NCBI GenBank assembly: GCA_013399305.1
Contig: VXAI01000066.1
Coordinates: 3,731,157 to 3,795,156 of the forward strand
Source of the DNA: Rostratula benghalensis
Taxonomy: Eukaryota; Chordata; Aves; Charadriiformes; Rostratulidae
Reading direction: 5' to 3'
Length of the DNA: 64,000 bases
How positions within the stretch are numbered: the first letter of the stretch is position 1; every line of letters begins with the position of its first letter. A program made the translations under genes and the position numbers. Below, in pieces: positions 11,831 to 25,700 of this stretch. Below the pieces are notes generated by a model, which was not told where the DNA came from, ran no database searches, and saw nothing but the letters and a program-made list of their open reading frames with translations.

Positions 11831-14236
11831 CAAAACAAAGCCCAGCCCTTATTACTGGAGCCGAGAAGTGGGCTTCATGCTTCTGTATAATTATTTTTCA
11901 GGAGTAGAAAGCCACTAACACTAGTATTTTTAAAACTACCACACGTGATTAAATGCTCTTTGAAAACAGCCAGTGCAGAACAAACAATGCTTTTATAGAA
12001 AACTTTTAATTAAATTCTGAAAACATCCACAGGTCAATGCCATATCCAAAGTTAACTAAAGCCCAACTATAAACATGTTTTCGTTTTGCTTTCCAGACAC
12101 CAGAAGACAGATGGGAGTCACAGTGAAAACCTGTTGTTTAGTCTCAGTCCGCCAGGGCTGAAGTGCGCCATTCCCAGCTCCGTGCATTTTACCATCAATC
12201 AAGATTCTTTTGAGCAACTTCGAGTCACTCAGCATTCTTTCACAGACGATGAAAGCAAGCTGATGGGTGCTGTAACTTTTGCCTTTTACTGTTGAAGTAA
12301 ACAAGCCTGCACAACAGACCTATTATTCTTCATCACTTCCTTTATTAATAATTTAATTTCTGCGACACACTGCAGGCCAGTTCGCTTAGCATTCCTGCTG
12401 TGCGAGCGGTCCCCTCTCATCCTCGCCAGGGCAAGAAGAGGTAGGTGTGGGGGATTACTAATCTGATTCTCAAAAGCCTTCATCAATCTCAGAGATTTTT
12501 AATGGATGAGTGTTCTAAAGGTCTGAAGAAAATCAGATTTGAAGACATTAATGGATTAGCTGTTCCTTCAAAATTTACATAGACAGCAATGGCATAACAG
12601 GCCAACATCACATTTGTCTGTGCAAATCTGTGCCAAACAGCCAAGTCAAAAAGGGCATTATACAACAAGTACCCTCTTAATGTTAGAAACTTTGTTCCTG
12701 GCACAGCTGATGCAGAGCTGTATGAAACAATAACAGACTCCACAAAGAATGCATTTTATATGTATTTTCACATTGAAATATCAGCACTATCTGAAACTCA
12801 AATCTTTTTTTTTTTTTTCTTTGGAGGAACTCCTCAGATAGCCTCAGTCTCCTTTAATTCTCCATTGGGCCAAAATTAAATACCCTTAGGAAGCCACACA
12901 CAGGACACACATAGGACAGAACCCAAAAGTTCTAACATGTGTGTTACACGAGTGTCCACAGAAGTGGAAGAAACCCAGATTCAAATGCCTTAGAAAAACT
13001 CTTTCAGAAACGTTTGGTGCATGAGACTTCCAGTAGACTGACTTCTGAAGTTTCAAAGTATCGAAGTTTTAAAGCCATCTCATTGAATTGTTAGTGAATT
13101 CCTGAAATTTTTGAATGCGCTCTTAAATGTTTTGGGTTCAGGCTATCTGGAATTAATCCTTACCACTCTTTGTACCCTAACCTGTTCACAACCAATATAC
13201 TTTCACACTTGGCTGGAGATCACAAAGAAGAAACTCAGTCACTCCTAAATTAGAGTCATTCTGTTTCAATGTTAGAGATCAAAAACTCAACACATTTACC
13301 TCTGAAGTACCATTTACTTAGGTCAGCCCTTAAGTGCATTCTGCCACAACCATTTCCTGCTTATTCTTCTCTGGTACATGAACATAAATATGAACTACTA
13401 CATCCAGAATAACATTTAATTAAATGTTCAATAAATATGTTTTTAAAGTAATTAGGAAAATTATTAAATTGATGTATAGGATTCAAATTACATCTATATT
13501 TAAAAAAAGTCACTGATGCTTTCAAACTAAATCATAAAACATAATTTATCATATTTTATTTTCACTTAAAACTCAGCATCCCTTATATCATCTTGTTTGT
13601 GATTAAAATACAGGAATTAACATTCACTTCAATATTTCCAAACACATAAACCGGAGTATCTTTATAAGGCTAACCTAAAATTCTTACATTTCACTACACT
13701 TGATTGCTGTGTCAAATTTTCAGAAAAATCTCACACTACACACTATCAGATTAACAGTCTGGTTTTAATATAAATTTCCTTATAAAAATTACTTACAGTT
13801 GCCAAAGTAACTATATTATAGTTACAGGAGGAGATGGACCAGTAGATTTTATTTCCCAGAGAAGTCATTTATTTTCCTGAAACAGTACTTCACCTTGGTG
13901 ATAAGAAATCCTGCAGGTTGCACGCGTTAATTTCAAGGCTTTAAAATATAAAGCTACCCTGCTACAGTGGGGCATACTTTTTTGAAGTTTACAAGCCATT
14001 TAATTAGCAGTTCTATCTGTAAAACTAGTCAAAAGGAAAACAAACAACCAAAACTTCCAATAAAGAACCAAACGATTCATTCAGATTCCTTCACTCCTAC
14101 CTGATGCCTGCCGAACGGCCAAACAGCTCAAGGTTGGAGACATGAAATGATCTCCTAAGCTTCCAGTTGAATCTTAGCTCATTCCACCACCACATGTACT
14201 TTGTGCTCAAGAAGCTTGACAGTTAGACCAGCCTAC

Positions 14237-14412
14237 CTTCAGAGTTCAGCGTGATAAGCGTGACATTGTTCCCAATACTTTGGCTTCCCAATTGCCCACT
14301 GTTGGAAACGGAGTCACTGGCCTCAGAGCCACTCTCTCCATCTTCATTGTGACTGTCGTCATGCCCTGGAACTTTCACCACTATGGTGTTCTGCCTACGG
14401 CCAGGAACAGCA
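14237..14412 (-). CDS. BANP: BANP coding exon, acidic/serine-rich linker
   Basis: Encodes residues 163-222. It starts Ala-Val-Pro-Gly-Arg-Arg-Gln-Asn-Thr-Ile, passes through an acidic, Ser-rich stretch (GHDDSHNEDGESGSEASDSV) and ends NVTLITLNSEE. The acceptor is CTTTTCCACAG before 14412 and the donor GTAGGC follows 14237. The length of 176 nt is 1 + 58x3 + 1. The first base completes an Asn codon from the upstream exon, and the last G combines with AG of the next exon to give Glu. Function of the linker: inferred to be a flexible region ahead of the BEN domain; the mammalian protein has the same segment with small substitutions. Confidence 0.95.
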
Positions 14413-15157
14413 CTGTGGAAAAGAGAAGTAGGTAACTTCAGGAAAACACAATCCTTGATCAGGGAGAGCATCTTTTAAGGAACTAAAAGCATTAAATGAC
14501 AAAATTGAATTATTAAAAAAGCATACTCCTTTAAACAAGCCTACTCCTGCTTGTAACTAAGAGCGATCCAGCAAAATCAAACAGAAGGAAAACAGCAGAA
14601 GAAATAAAAAGTTTTAGACGCACACTTTCTAAATTTGCATCAGTGGAAAAGTCTAGACCCAGTGTGCAAAACAACTAAACAAAAATTTAAGTCATTTATA
14701 AATGCATATTATTTAAGAACATGTTCTACCCAGAATCTCTGTTTGCATTTAATTTAAAATTTTCACAAGCCTTACTGGGCTACTGCACGGTCTTTCTTCA
14801 GTTTGCTAAATACAGGATCTTGGCATGCTCCCAAGTGACCATACACCCATGTCACTAAGAAGCAGCTATGGGCACTCTTTCTTTCAGCTGTCACCCAACA
14901 CTGAACTAATCTCAGCTTCTCCAAGATGTTCTCTCCCCAGCAGAGGTGAAGCCCTGCTCTGTGCTTTTGCTGCTCCTCTGAGGTTTCCTCCAGCAGCACC
15001 GTCAGCCTGACAAAAATTACAAGTAGTGGTTTAATGGCTTCCCCCCCCCCTATTACCTAGAATATTCCTCATTTTGCACTTCAAATTGCTGCAGAGACTG
15101 ATACTGATCTGTCAAAGGAGGGAGCGAAGGGGAAGGATTCCCACAACTGCTACTAAC
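14413..15157 (-). other. BANP: BANP intron, 0.75 kb
   Basis: The shortest intron in the window, with donor GTTAGT and acceptor TTCCACAG. It contains a run of about ten C near 15041-15051. No other feature was seen. Confidence 0.85.
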
Positions 15158-15280
15158 TTGCTAAGGATATTTTCCAGAGAATCCGCCGCTCTGCTCAATG
15201 GTTCCTCCTGCCCAACCATCTTGGCTACAATTGAATTCTGCCGGTCGTTGTTCAGGATTACTGTGGTCTGAGGGACAACA
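15158..15280 (-). CDS. BANP: BANP coding exon, VVPQTTVILNNDRQN segment
   Basis: Encodes residues 122-163. The sequence begins by completing Cys, then VVPQTTVILNNDRQNSIVAK, then MVGQEEPLSRAADSLENILS, and ends with two bases of an Asn codon. The acceptor is TTGTCTTGTAG before 15280 and the donor GTTAGT follows 15158. The 123-nt length is 1 + 40x3 + 2, in phase with both neighbours. The segment after Met-143 (VGQEEPLS) is longer than the mammalian sequence I remember, which reads directly into EDPLS, so this part of the linker has changed length between lineages. Confidence 0.93.
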
Positions 15281-15903
15281 CTACAAGACAAAAATCAGAT
15301 TGGAAAATTGAATGTAAATGAGGAAACCTTATAAATACTACATTAACATAGCCTTACAGTTTAAATAGTCTACTTAAAAACAGAGACGGCCTCTAAGCCT
15401 TGCTCTGTCTCCCAGTGTCGTTGTTATGTATCAAATGCAAAACCTGGAAATCCATCAAATTTGACATCTGTACCATCTCAAGTACTCAATTTTTTTTTAG
15501 AGGACAGACAGCTTCAATGAAATTGTATAAAAGTCCACGACTCCTGGCAAAGCAATAAAGAATTCGTCAACTCAAGATACAGAGGAGGAAGTCTGTAAAT
15601 CACAGTTCCAGAGAGTCACCAAGTTCTTGTTTTGAAAAGTCTGAGTGAGCATTTTCAGAGATATTATGGCCAACGTACATGGTAATAAATCATTTTTCAT
15701 ACGATAATTCCTAGGGAAAAAATTAAAAAGTATTTATTGCAAAACAGCACGATGAGCTTAATTAAAATGCAGGTGTTGTCTTCCAGGGCTGGGGATTTGT
15801 GGAGGGCCGGGAGAGAAGAGGGGAACTAGGGGCAGCAGAGCAGAACAGGGACAGACTGTAACTTCAAATAATGACAAGACTAAAAATTATTTCTTGTGTA
15901 CCT

Positions 15904-15923
15904 AAAAAAAAAAAAAAAAAAAA
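15904..15923. repeat. Poly-A tract (A20)
   Basis: Homopolymer of 20 A on the plus strand, hence T-rich in BANP pre-mRNA. No SINE or LINE body was recognised next to it. Confidence 0.8.
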
Positions 15924-17412
15924 GGCTAAAGCAAACAACAGAAAAGCATTTAGTGAGTGAGAAACCAGAAAGCCTTCTCTATCACTTCTGATGATAACAG
16001 AGAAGGACATAACTAGAGAAGTGTTGCATGGAAAAATGTGCTAAGTCTACACAGTAACACAAAAGCAAATACCAAGTAAGTAATTGCCTCCAGCAGGCAG
16101 TTTATCGTTTAATTTGGTTTCAGAGATTATTACCATTATTCCCACACCATTAGTCAATCTTCTAATGCATGGGTTCGATATTTAAGCCTGTTTCCACTAT
16201 ATTATTGTAAACTTAAGGAAACAACTTAGAAGAAAATTTGTGTTTTAGTGGCAGACAAGGCTTTCTTCTTTCTCTTTGCTTCCCACAGTAAATATTCCAC
16301 TATTGTTTTTACTGGTCCAATGTCTCAAACATGACTGATGGTCATTTATTTTTCCTAACTGTATTCCTTGGCTAATTGTTAAAACACAAATTAAACAAAT
16401 CTGATGACAGCAATTCTGTTTATTCCAGCTGTAATGGAGCACTTGCTTGCAGAACAGTCACATCTCTACATAAGGCTTTTTGCGCTACAATATCCATCAT
16501 TAAGACCTAACAAAAAGATAAGAAAATGTCCTAAGAGCTAGCAATACATGGATCTCAAGTTTGGCACAAGTAAAATGGTTGACCACAGGTTTTTTGGATA
16601 TAAAAAGCCCCAGGCCCTAACATCCTGCCTCCCTCTTACAGTAATTGCATCTGGTGCTGGCAACAAATGGGATCCCTCATGGGCTGCCAATGGTCTGTTG
16701 GACTGCAAACCTTGAGAAGCTCTGCAAGATGTTTGCCTGATCCCAGACAAGTACAGAGTGTACTGCAGCTTTTCATGGGTATGAGAAATACAAATTGTAT
16801 TAAGAAATAACTGGGGGGAGGCAGGTCTGTTGTGGGGTTTAAGTCGCTATCTAGAGGATCTATGGGTTTATGATGCTTTCACAGTCACCTTTTCAAAATT
16901 TGCTCCGTTAGAGGAAAAAAAAGGACGTTTATTTTATTTTTTAAATGGCAACTTCTGTCTATTTTCTCAATGCCAGCATTGCACATTATAAAAACTTACA
17001 CCAAATACTTGATAAAATACAGCTCTGTGACAATGTTGGCAATCCCCCCATCTAGCATCAATACTTGTTCTCATTTCATTTCCTAAACTGTCCAAACAGC
17101 TACACTTCTGAAGTTTTTACGAGCCAGTTTAAAAACACTCAAGACTTTTACACTTTCTTTTAGACACTGTTTTTTATCACCATCTTTGCTGCAATCATTT
17201 CTGAATGCTTGTTTAAAATGTCACTTACCAAAGCTTATTTTTAATGAACACTCCGAATAATTAATTTCAGCTGTAGAGATAAATGCAATAAAATTACATT
17301 TATAAAGTCCTTAGGATTTTGCTCCTATTAAGTTTATATTTGAAAAAGAGTCTTAGGACTAAAACTTGACATGAAATTAGTTAAGGCTGGGGGGGCTGCC
17401 TTTTTTCTTTCC

Positions 17413-17436
17413 TTTTTTTTTTTTTTTTTTTTTTTT
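17413..17436. repeat. Poly-T tract (T24)
   Basis: Homopolymer of 24 T on the plus strand, preceded by a short T-rich interrupted stretch. Confidence 0.8.
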
Positions 17437-19752
17437 AAATGAAAGACAATCCAGAGAGTGAGCCAGATGGCACATAGGTAATTTAAGAAAGTTTAGAATA
17501 CAGAAATGCTTTTACACAACCCACCAGGACAGATTTACCCCCTTCCTTGAATCCATCAATGTGTGTTCAAGCTTGCTTATTTCTAGGCAAAAAATTTTTT
17601 TTCAAATTTATCCCTAAGCAAACACCCATGAAAACATTGGCTCCTCTCTAAGATTGATTTTTTCCCAGTTAGTTGGGTGGATTAGTAACAGGAAAAATCC
17701 ACCTTCACAGTTGTTTTGGGAGAAGGCAGGAAATAAACACACTGGCAGGTACAGCTACACAGCACAAAGGCAAAGTCAGACACCACACACGCAAGAAAAA
17801 CCTGGTCACAAGCCACAACTCAATTCTTTCTCAGAGTCCAAGGAGAAGGAATTTTTTTATGTTTAACACTTAACTCCCAAAGAATGACGTTTTCAACAGC
17901 AGTCTGCCTGAGGAGGAGGAGGGGGTAACTTTTCCAGTCATAAACGTTACCAAGAAACCGAATTTCTGGTCCATGTGCTACATGGAACAAGAACGGCTAC
18001 AAGGAGGCATCAGGAGGATGAAGTTTCTTAGAGCTGATGCTGTGAAACTTGCACAGTTACTTATTCAGAAGAAAAAGAAAGTAACAATTGGGACCAATAC
18101 AAAAAGGCACTGGAGAGTTTCACAGGATTGTCTTAGAGTGCACGGGAGGAAGGGATAACCACAAGATTCCCTGCAGATACGGGAATGTGCTTCCCATTAA
18201 CTTTCCTGTGAGATGTCCTATTCTCTGTTTTCAGAGTTCCTTATTTGTTTTAAAGAGACAACAATAAGAAATCTGCTGAATATACACAAACTTAAACAAG
18301 GAATTCTATGTAAAGTCAAAATATTGGGCCAACTGGACAAAATACAGAGGAAATCATTAAAATTTGTTACGGCCTAGTGCATTCTCATACTAGGTTATTC
18401 TGATTTCTTTTTTTCAGCTTGTACTGAAGATGAATCAACATTAATCATTACTTATGTACTAAAAGACAGAAAACAAAAATCACAAAGAAGGAAATTGTCT
18501 GATATTCATTCAGATCCTCAGTGAAGCAATTCCTTCTATGAGCACTGCCAGTACCACACTCGTGGAGAAGATGGAAAGGGAATATTACAGAGGGGCCAGG
18601 GAACTGCGTCAGAAACCCCAGGTTGTTGCACAGGCTTCAGTGCTTTCCATCTGTCTTCACCTATGCCTTTCCTCATAAGTGTCAGAATTTGGAGAGACTG
18701 CAATTTGCCTGCTCTTGGACACAATTTAGTAAAAACATCTAAAACACATGCAACCTACAGGTAGTAGTTTATTTTGGAAATTTTTTTTTTAAATGCAGTT
18801 TACTGAATAATCTCTAAAATTACAGGTGAAAACATTGCTAAAAAAAATAAATTTACCAGATAATTACTTTCAAGAGTGACTGTTTAGACCCTGCCTTTTT
18901 AAATATAAAAGGATGTTCCAAATTTTGCATTAGAAAATTGCTGCCAAAGGTAATTTTCAATACGGAAAGCGTGAGTCATAGATACGATCATTAGTGTTAA
19001 CTGTTGGGTTTTCTTTGCCAATAACCTGTCAATCACACAGAATGCAGCCAATGACATAAAAGACCTTTTGGCATCATCAGGACCATCATCTCCTCTTCTT
19101 CCCAGATGAGGTTTTCATTTAGAAGGGGAGAAAAATAAAGCTGAAGGAACTAACTGCCATTTCTATCTTCCACAAGGTGTAAGATCAAAGGCATTTCTCC
19201 AAATGAATGAGAATGACTTGAGGAAAAAAAAAAAAAATTCAGATTGAAGTTTTCAGATGAGAAGCTGTTGTCCTTGTTTTCCTAGACACGCTAACGTAGA
19301 CCAGTTAATGGAATATTTATGGTAGTGTTCAACCAGTTACAGAGAAAGAGGGAGTCTTTTGTTTAGACCATTTCTGAGTCTCCTTTGCACGTGTGAACAT
19401 CTGCAAGCAGATCAATAATAGCTCAGAGAGACTCAGTTACCCACACCCACATCAACTGCTCTTTCCTATCTAGAGAATACTTTCTGGTCACTACCATGCC
19501 CACACAGTGTGTGCTGGTTACCTGGAAGGCTGGGCTCCTGAGGGCATCATTTTCACCTTCTACCAGTGTACACATTAGGAGATGCAGAAAGAAAGGAAAT
19601 CAGGAAGGCAGGAGTTGAGGTTCCCTGGCAGAGTGCTCATATTAAATTCTGCCAAACAGAGTCTTAAGGAAGGCAAGTTTGGGAAAGAGACCTTGCATCC
19701 TAGTATTTATTGAGGAGATAAACATGAAGGCTTAAATGTACAGCTCACACAA

Positions 19753-19766
19753 GGGGGGGGGGGGGG
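19753..19766. repeat. Poly-G tract (G14)
   Basis: A run of 14 G in an AT-rich intron. It could fold as an intermolecular or slipped G-quadruplex, and it is also a likely sequencing error hotspot. Confidence 0.7.
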
Positions 19767-22700
19767 CTCTGAAGAATATTACAATTAGCCCTACCATGAT
19801 GAAAATCTAACTGTTTTTCAAATTGTACATAAAAATAGCATTTTTGGAAGGGTGGTGTTTTCCTTTTTTTTTTTTTTTCCTTTTTTATCTTTCACCAACA
19901 CTTATGTTCATCACAGCCACTCTTTGGATCTCTGTATCACTACTCAGGAAGGCAGTATTAAAATGCTCCTTCCTCTTGATGACCACCTGCTTCCTTTGCC
20001 TTCTGCACATAGAGGAGAGTGTCAATTCTTAAGTGAGTTTTCTCAACGGTATACATGAGCAAAACCACAAACAGGCAAAGCATACATAAAATTACATTGA
20101 ATTTACGTCCAAAAAAAAAAAATAATGAGTGCAGGTCCTCACTTCCCACAAAAGAGCAAACTTGCCAACAACCAAACCAATCACCAAGATGAAGACCAGT
20201 GGGACACTTGCTGTGAGGTACAGAACTGTACAGGCACTTGAACAGTTAAAGTTTTAACATCCCTAAACTGTGCATTCGCCTCGTCATAGGCAATTGCCAG
20301 AAAAGCAGCAGTGTTATCCATCATTTTCAGTAAGAGTTCAGTCATCAAAAATTATCTTTGGATTCTTTGCATCTGGAACATCACACAAGAGCAGACATTA
20401 TAAAGATAGCACTAACTATTAGGTCCTGTAAAAACCCGAGCCAAAGTACACCAGCCATCACTGGAGAGAGATTCATGGATCTGAAAACTGAGAAAGCTGT
20501 AATCAATTTATAATAAAGATAAAGCAAATGCACCATTTATTAAAGCATACTGTTAACAGTTTAAGAACATTTAACATCAGATTTTCAGCTCAAATAACTA
20601 AAAGCCAGAATCTTTCCAAGTTACAAAACACATCTACATAGAATTTATTGTATTTAGCCTTACCTACAGAAAGAGCCTCTGAATTGGCTGACAACCAGAA
20701 AGACGTGAATTACTGGCTTTGAGACCAATTTTATCAACCAACTTTTAAAGCTATTGAAATCTGCTGTGGATTGTTCTGCTCTGAGAAAAGTTAAACACAC
20801 CTGTACAACCAAATGTAATCATTTATAAATGACAGCACCCATATGAAGCTACTTCTCCAACCAGCCAACAGCCAGATAGAGCTACAAATGACCACTTTAA
20901 AAAAATCAAGGTTATTATTTCAGGAATTTTACAATACCTGTATGTGTCCATAAGCAACTTTATAACTTTTTTTTTTTTTCTAAAAAACAAAACAAACCAA
21001 ACAAACAACAAAAAACCCAAACACAAAACTAAAAACACCACAACAATTTCTCTTATTTCAAACACAACTGAAAATCAGCAAGAGTTAAACACACAGTGAA
21101 ACAGTCTCCAAAGAACCCTTTAGCTTAAGCAAATACAGAAAAACGGCAAAGCCCAGTATTGTCCAGGCCACGTGCAAGCAACATAACTGAAGTGAAAAAT
21201 ACTGTAACAGAAGTAGCATTAATTATTAGTCTTCTACTCTTGATTATGGACAAGGACAGATCATGATTTATAATTAACAGTTTAATACAAGCCTCTTTAA
21301 AGGTGTATATACTCAAAAATAAAACAGAAAAGGAATCTTTTTTTTTTTTTTCTACATGGTAGAGAAAGTTTACATTTGTTACCTTCTTTAAGCCTTAACT
21401 TCCTGAACTAGCACTAAATAAGCAGTAGTACTGCAGCACACTGGCAAGTGTATTAAACACAAAATGAGAAAGGCTGATCCACAAGGGAAGGACAGTCCTT
21501 TCCCATAACAGAATATATGGGCCTGACTGATCTTAGACACAGTTCCTATGAATGATCTCCTGCAGCCTTAGTGCTCAACTAGGAATACATGTTTAGAAAA
21601 CACTGTATGAAACAAACATAAAGACTTTGAATTGACAGTCAACACAGAAGTAATTAAAAAAAGAAATTTAGGCCAATTTGTTAAATTGAGCTATGTTATG
21701 AATGGGAGACTAAGTACAAACTGTTTTATGATCTACAACTCAAATTGAAAGAATGCAGGTATGATCCTTTTTATATAGTTAGCCACTTCCAGATTTTCCA
21801 AATGCTCTTACAAACTCTAGTATCAGCAGAAGTCATATTCCTTTGGCACTACAAGTTTGGGGGTGAAGGAAGCAGCGTTATAACCTGACTTTCAAGAGAG
21901 TACTTACAGCAACAGAAGTCTCAATGGTCACCAGTTAACAAACTGCAAATAAATACAACACGGGGGTTCTGCAAAAAAGACTCAAACACACAGCACTCTC
22001 AGAGCCAGTTCTAAATCATTTCCATCATGTATCTCTGTTTTTCTTGCTTTTCATAATTACTCAACTAGTTACATACACTTGCCATCACACACACATTTTT
22101 ACATAAAGGCCAAGGATGCTGAGACTCTGAGAGCTGGTGCCGAATCTTTCATTTCCATATAGCCTGAAGGGATGTTAAAGAAACACCACTCTTTGCTTTT
22201 TACAAAGAATACAATTTTTAAAGTTATTAGGAGCAGATTTCCTGTCTCATACTCCACCCTTCAATATGGAACAAAGAGACTGAGCTAAAAGATATGCAAA
22301 AATGTACAGTTCCACAAAAAGGAAAAATTCTGTTTGGAAAGACATTCGGATTCCAAACCGTGTGTCTTTTACGTCTGGAAACGTATCAGTTAAATAGCAT
22401 CTGCTGCCAAATAAAGCAGATGGAAGACTGGCTCTTTGCCATCTCACCAACCTTGCCGAGACCTTGCTCGATGTGAGGCTGTTCCATCCTTTTGAAGCTC
22501 TGAATTCATCTATAGCTCTTCTCCACCTTGCTTAAAGTAAAACTAGGACTCTCCAAAACCTCTCCAGGTTATTGCTTTCAAAAATTATACTACTACGTAT
22601 TGTTTTCCAGAAGCACCAAAACCAGTTGTTTCTACAACTTTTAAAAAATACTATTACTGGTGCTATCGTCTGGTGTAAACTGGTATGCAAATTATTTTGA

Positions 22701-25700
22701 AACACAACTTAAATTTCTGTCATTTCCAAAGGAAAATGAAAACTTGACCCCTTTAATTACATATCAATCAGCTGCCCTTCATTCATTTCTTTTGTTGTAC
22801 AATCAGAATTAAATATTCCATTATACAGGAGAAGTTTCCTGGGAGTGCTCTTAATGCTGGATTTTCAAACGTGTGAGTATCTCCAGAGGCTGGAACAGTA
22901 AAAAGGCTTACATTCTCAAAACTGGAATCTGAATGAATAAATAAGGCTTTTCTGCCCCCTTCTGTTTGTCGTATGGTTGATAAATTACTTCTTAAAATAT
23001 ATAGTATGTAATGGTGTACTGCCTTAAATAATTAAGATTTTTAGAATTTTACTAAACTATAATTCTAATAATAATTTTCACCTATTTCACAACATTCATG
23101 AGGTAAAAACTGTCCACCTTCACTAACCACAATAATTCTTTTCACTTGCTTATTTAGGAAAAAGGAAAAAGCACGAGCCGTACGAAGGCATTTGTCCTGA
23201 ACTGAATTTCAAGTCACGCACCCTCTACATTCATTTTGTGAGTGCTCTGCTCATGGAACCATAGAATTAAAGTAAATGTTCTGCTTTCCCCAGAATTCAT
23301 CTAACGTGACCTTATGGGATCTGACAAGGTGGTACCTTAACCCATAATTTAATACCACTATAATTGGTTTTAAATGTTCTTAGACACTAATTACACTAGT
23401 AAATGTCCCCCTAATCCATGTATAAAACTCAAAGCCTTTTTCATCCCCAAGTACAGCTCTCTCTCTCTCAGTCACGGATACAAGTAAAGGATGTTGACTT
23501 GTAAAATGTCTTGGCACAAGGGGCAAATTCTGTGCACATTCAGTTCCCTCGTGTCTTAGCTTCCCATCGTGAACAGCAATATATTGCACCGCAAGGGACT
23601 TCACACACCTGCATTTCTGGTTTTGGTGCCATAGCCTTCACATAAGGTTTTTCTTTACGAAATGAGAATAAAAGGATTCACTAAGGTCTCGGGTGCAGAA
23701 CACAGTTCCTGTGTGTTAGGTTAAGTGGGAATAAATAAACTCTTTACCCACATGTGGTTCAGAGCAAGCACAAATTACTTCCGATGCTTTCCACATTTGT
23801 CATGGGCTGAGAGTAACCACCAGGAAATCTTACTGTACCATTACCTGGCAAACAGCAAAACATTAAAGCCTTCTAACACATACACAAGTCTGAAACCTTT
23901 GTCTAAAAACTGAAAGGCGGCTATTACCTGGACTTTCTTTTTTGGTGCAGGTTGCTGAAAATATTAGCGTTATAACTGTAATTCAAAATTACATCTTTCT
24001 AAAAGATTTTTTTTTAGTTTTTCAAACCTCACAGGCACATTTTAAACACTACACCACAATTAAAAAAATCCAAGACACATATTTTTCATCCACTTCTCAG
24101 ACATAAGGTATCAGCTGCTACTTGCTAGGCTCTCCAATGATCTGAATCACTGGACTATTGTAAGCAATATTGCATCAGACACCACTAACTTAGGAAAAAC
24201 TGAACTTGGGAGAACAAATCAGAGTTCAAACCTTGGTCAGTTTGAAGAGTTTCATAGATTAAGTTCTATCCCATACATGCATAAATTATTGAGCTCTCCA
24301 AAACACAGAGGAAAACTTGGTATTAAATTGTTATTTTCATTCCATGACTGACCTTGCACTCTCAACCTGAAGGCTATCTGGAAGTTATATACTGTTTCTG
24401 AATTTATCAAATCCCAAAAACAAATTACTGAACACTTGGCTTCTCAATATCTTAGTGCAACAATAATGGAATGCAAAATTCCAATGAGAACACTGCTGCC
24501 CTGGCTTCTTAAATCCAAGATGCCATTTCTCCTTAGTCCTATGCGAATTTTAATTCCCAACAGTGAAGGAAGTAAATGTAAAGTCTTCACAAACCGATGA
24601 TTTGTAACAAAATCTTTTCACTTGCTGATGGTCTGCAATGAAAACTCCAGACAGAAAAACAACAGGGCAAGCTTAATTTCAAAATATGTCAATCTCCAGC
24701 ATAAAAGTCAAAAGCAAGAACTACCACTGTCTGCAGCACCACTGCTGTAGGTCTTACAGGATACAGCAAATAATGATAAAAATCAGTTACGAGAGTTCTT
24801 AAACTATTTTCAATATAAAGCTATATTGATCCTAAGCATAATGAAACTCAGAAGTCTACTTAGTTCATAGCAGGTACTTCTACATGAAATGCACGTTTCA
24901 ATGCAGGTAAAGTAAAGAGATGTAAATCTGTATTCTTACTGCTACGCAGGACCTGAGGCTGAGACCTCAAGATGTTGAGGCTGACAAGTTCCTGTGACAA
25001 ATTAAGAGACTTTGGAAAGCTCTGTCTTGTTTTTCAGGAAATCAAAGATGTTGAGAATTATTTTTTTTTTCCCATAGTGCAGCCAAAGAAACTAACACTA
25101 TGGAGCCCTGCATAAAGAAAGAGGGGCTGACACCTAATCAAAGAATTCCTTTACTTAATTAGTTCTGACTCAGATACTGAATTTTTGAATGCAAGAGAAC
25201 CATAATTTTCAGATAGACGTGGCTGCTACACCTCAAGAAGGTAGGTGAGTTTTTCATCCATCCACTTACATCAAGCCACAACAATTCTTCCAGAGTAAAA
25301 TACTGCTGATCACTTGTTGGCATTACAAGATGATAATAGCCCATTTCCCTTCAAGAAAACCACACAAAATAGACTTCACCCATTCAACTTGAAAATGAGA
25401 GTGTTTACACATTTATACATGAATGCATGTATAAGAAACCCTTTTATCACCTGCTTTGCATCAGGGATTTTAAAAAAAAACCCCAATGGGAGATGGTAGA
25501 TCTGAAAACAGAGGCCCCAAAGGCACGGAAAGTAAGAGTGTTGTGAAGACCAATCGATAAAATGCAAAAGGCAGTTCAAATTCTGAAACTCATTAGCAAA
25601 ATAACAAAATTTTTGCTTCTATTAGCGTGCTCTTTAAAAAAAACTTGAGATTCTAAACAAAATTTTAAAATTCATAGAAAGGACTAAGATCCTCTAAAGC

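Larger units (their letters stand above)
1867..14236 (-). other. BANP: BANP intron, 12.4 kb
   Basis: This is a large AT-rich intron between the 14237-14412 and 1627-1866 exons, with donor GTAGGC and acceptor TTTTTAG. It holds a CpG-enriched patch at about 5.13-5.46 kb, a 22-bp tandem duplication at 6213-6256, a 16-bp palindrome at 8044-8059, a (CAAA)n-like run near 11814-11830, and poly-T runs near 5067 and 12807. No additional exon or RNA gene could be supported. Open frames here are short and lack homology I recognise. Confidence 0.8.
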
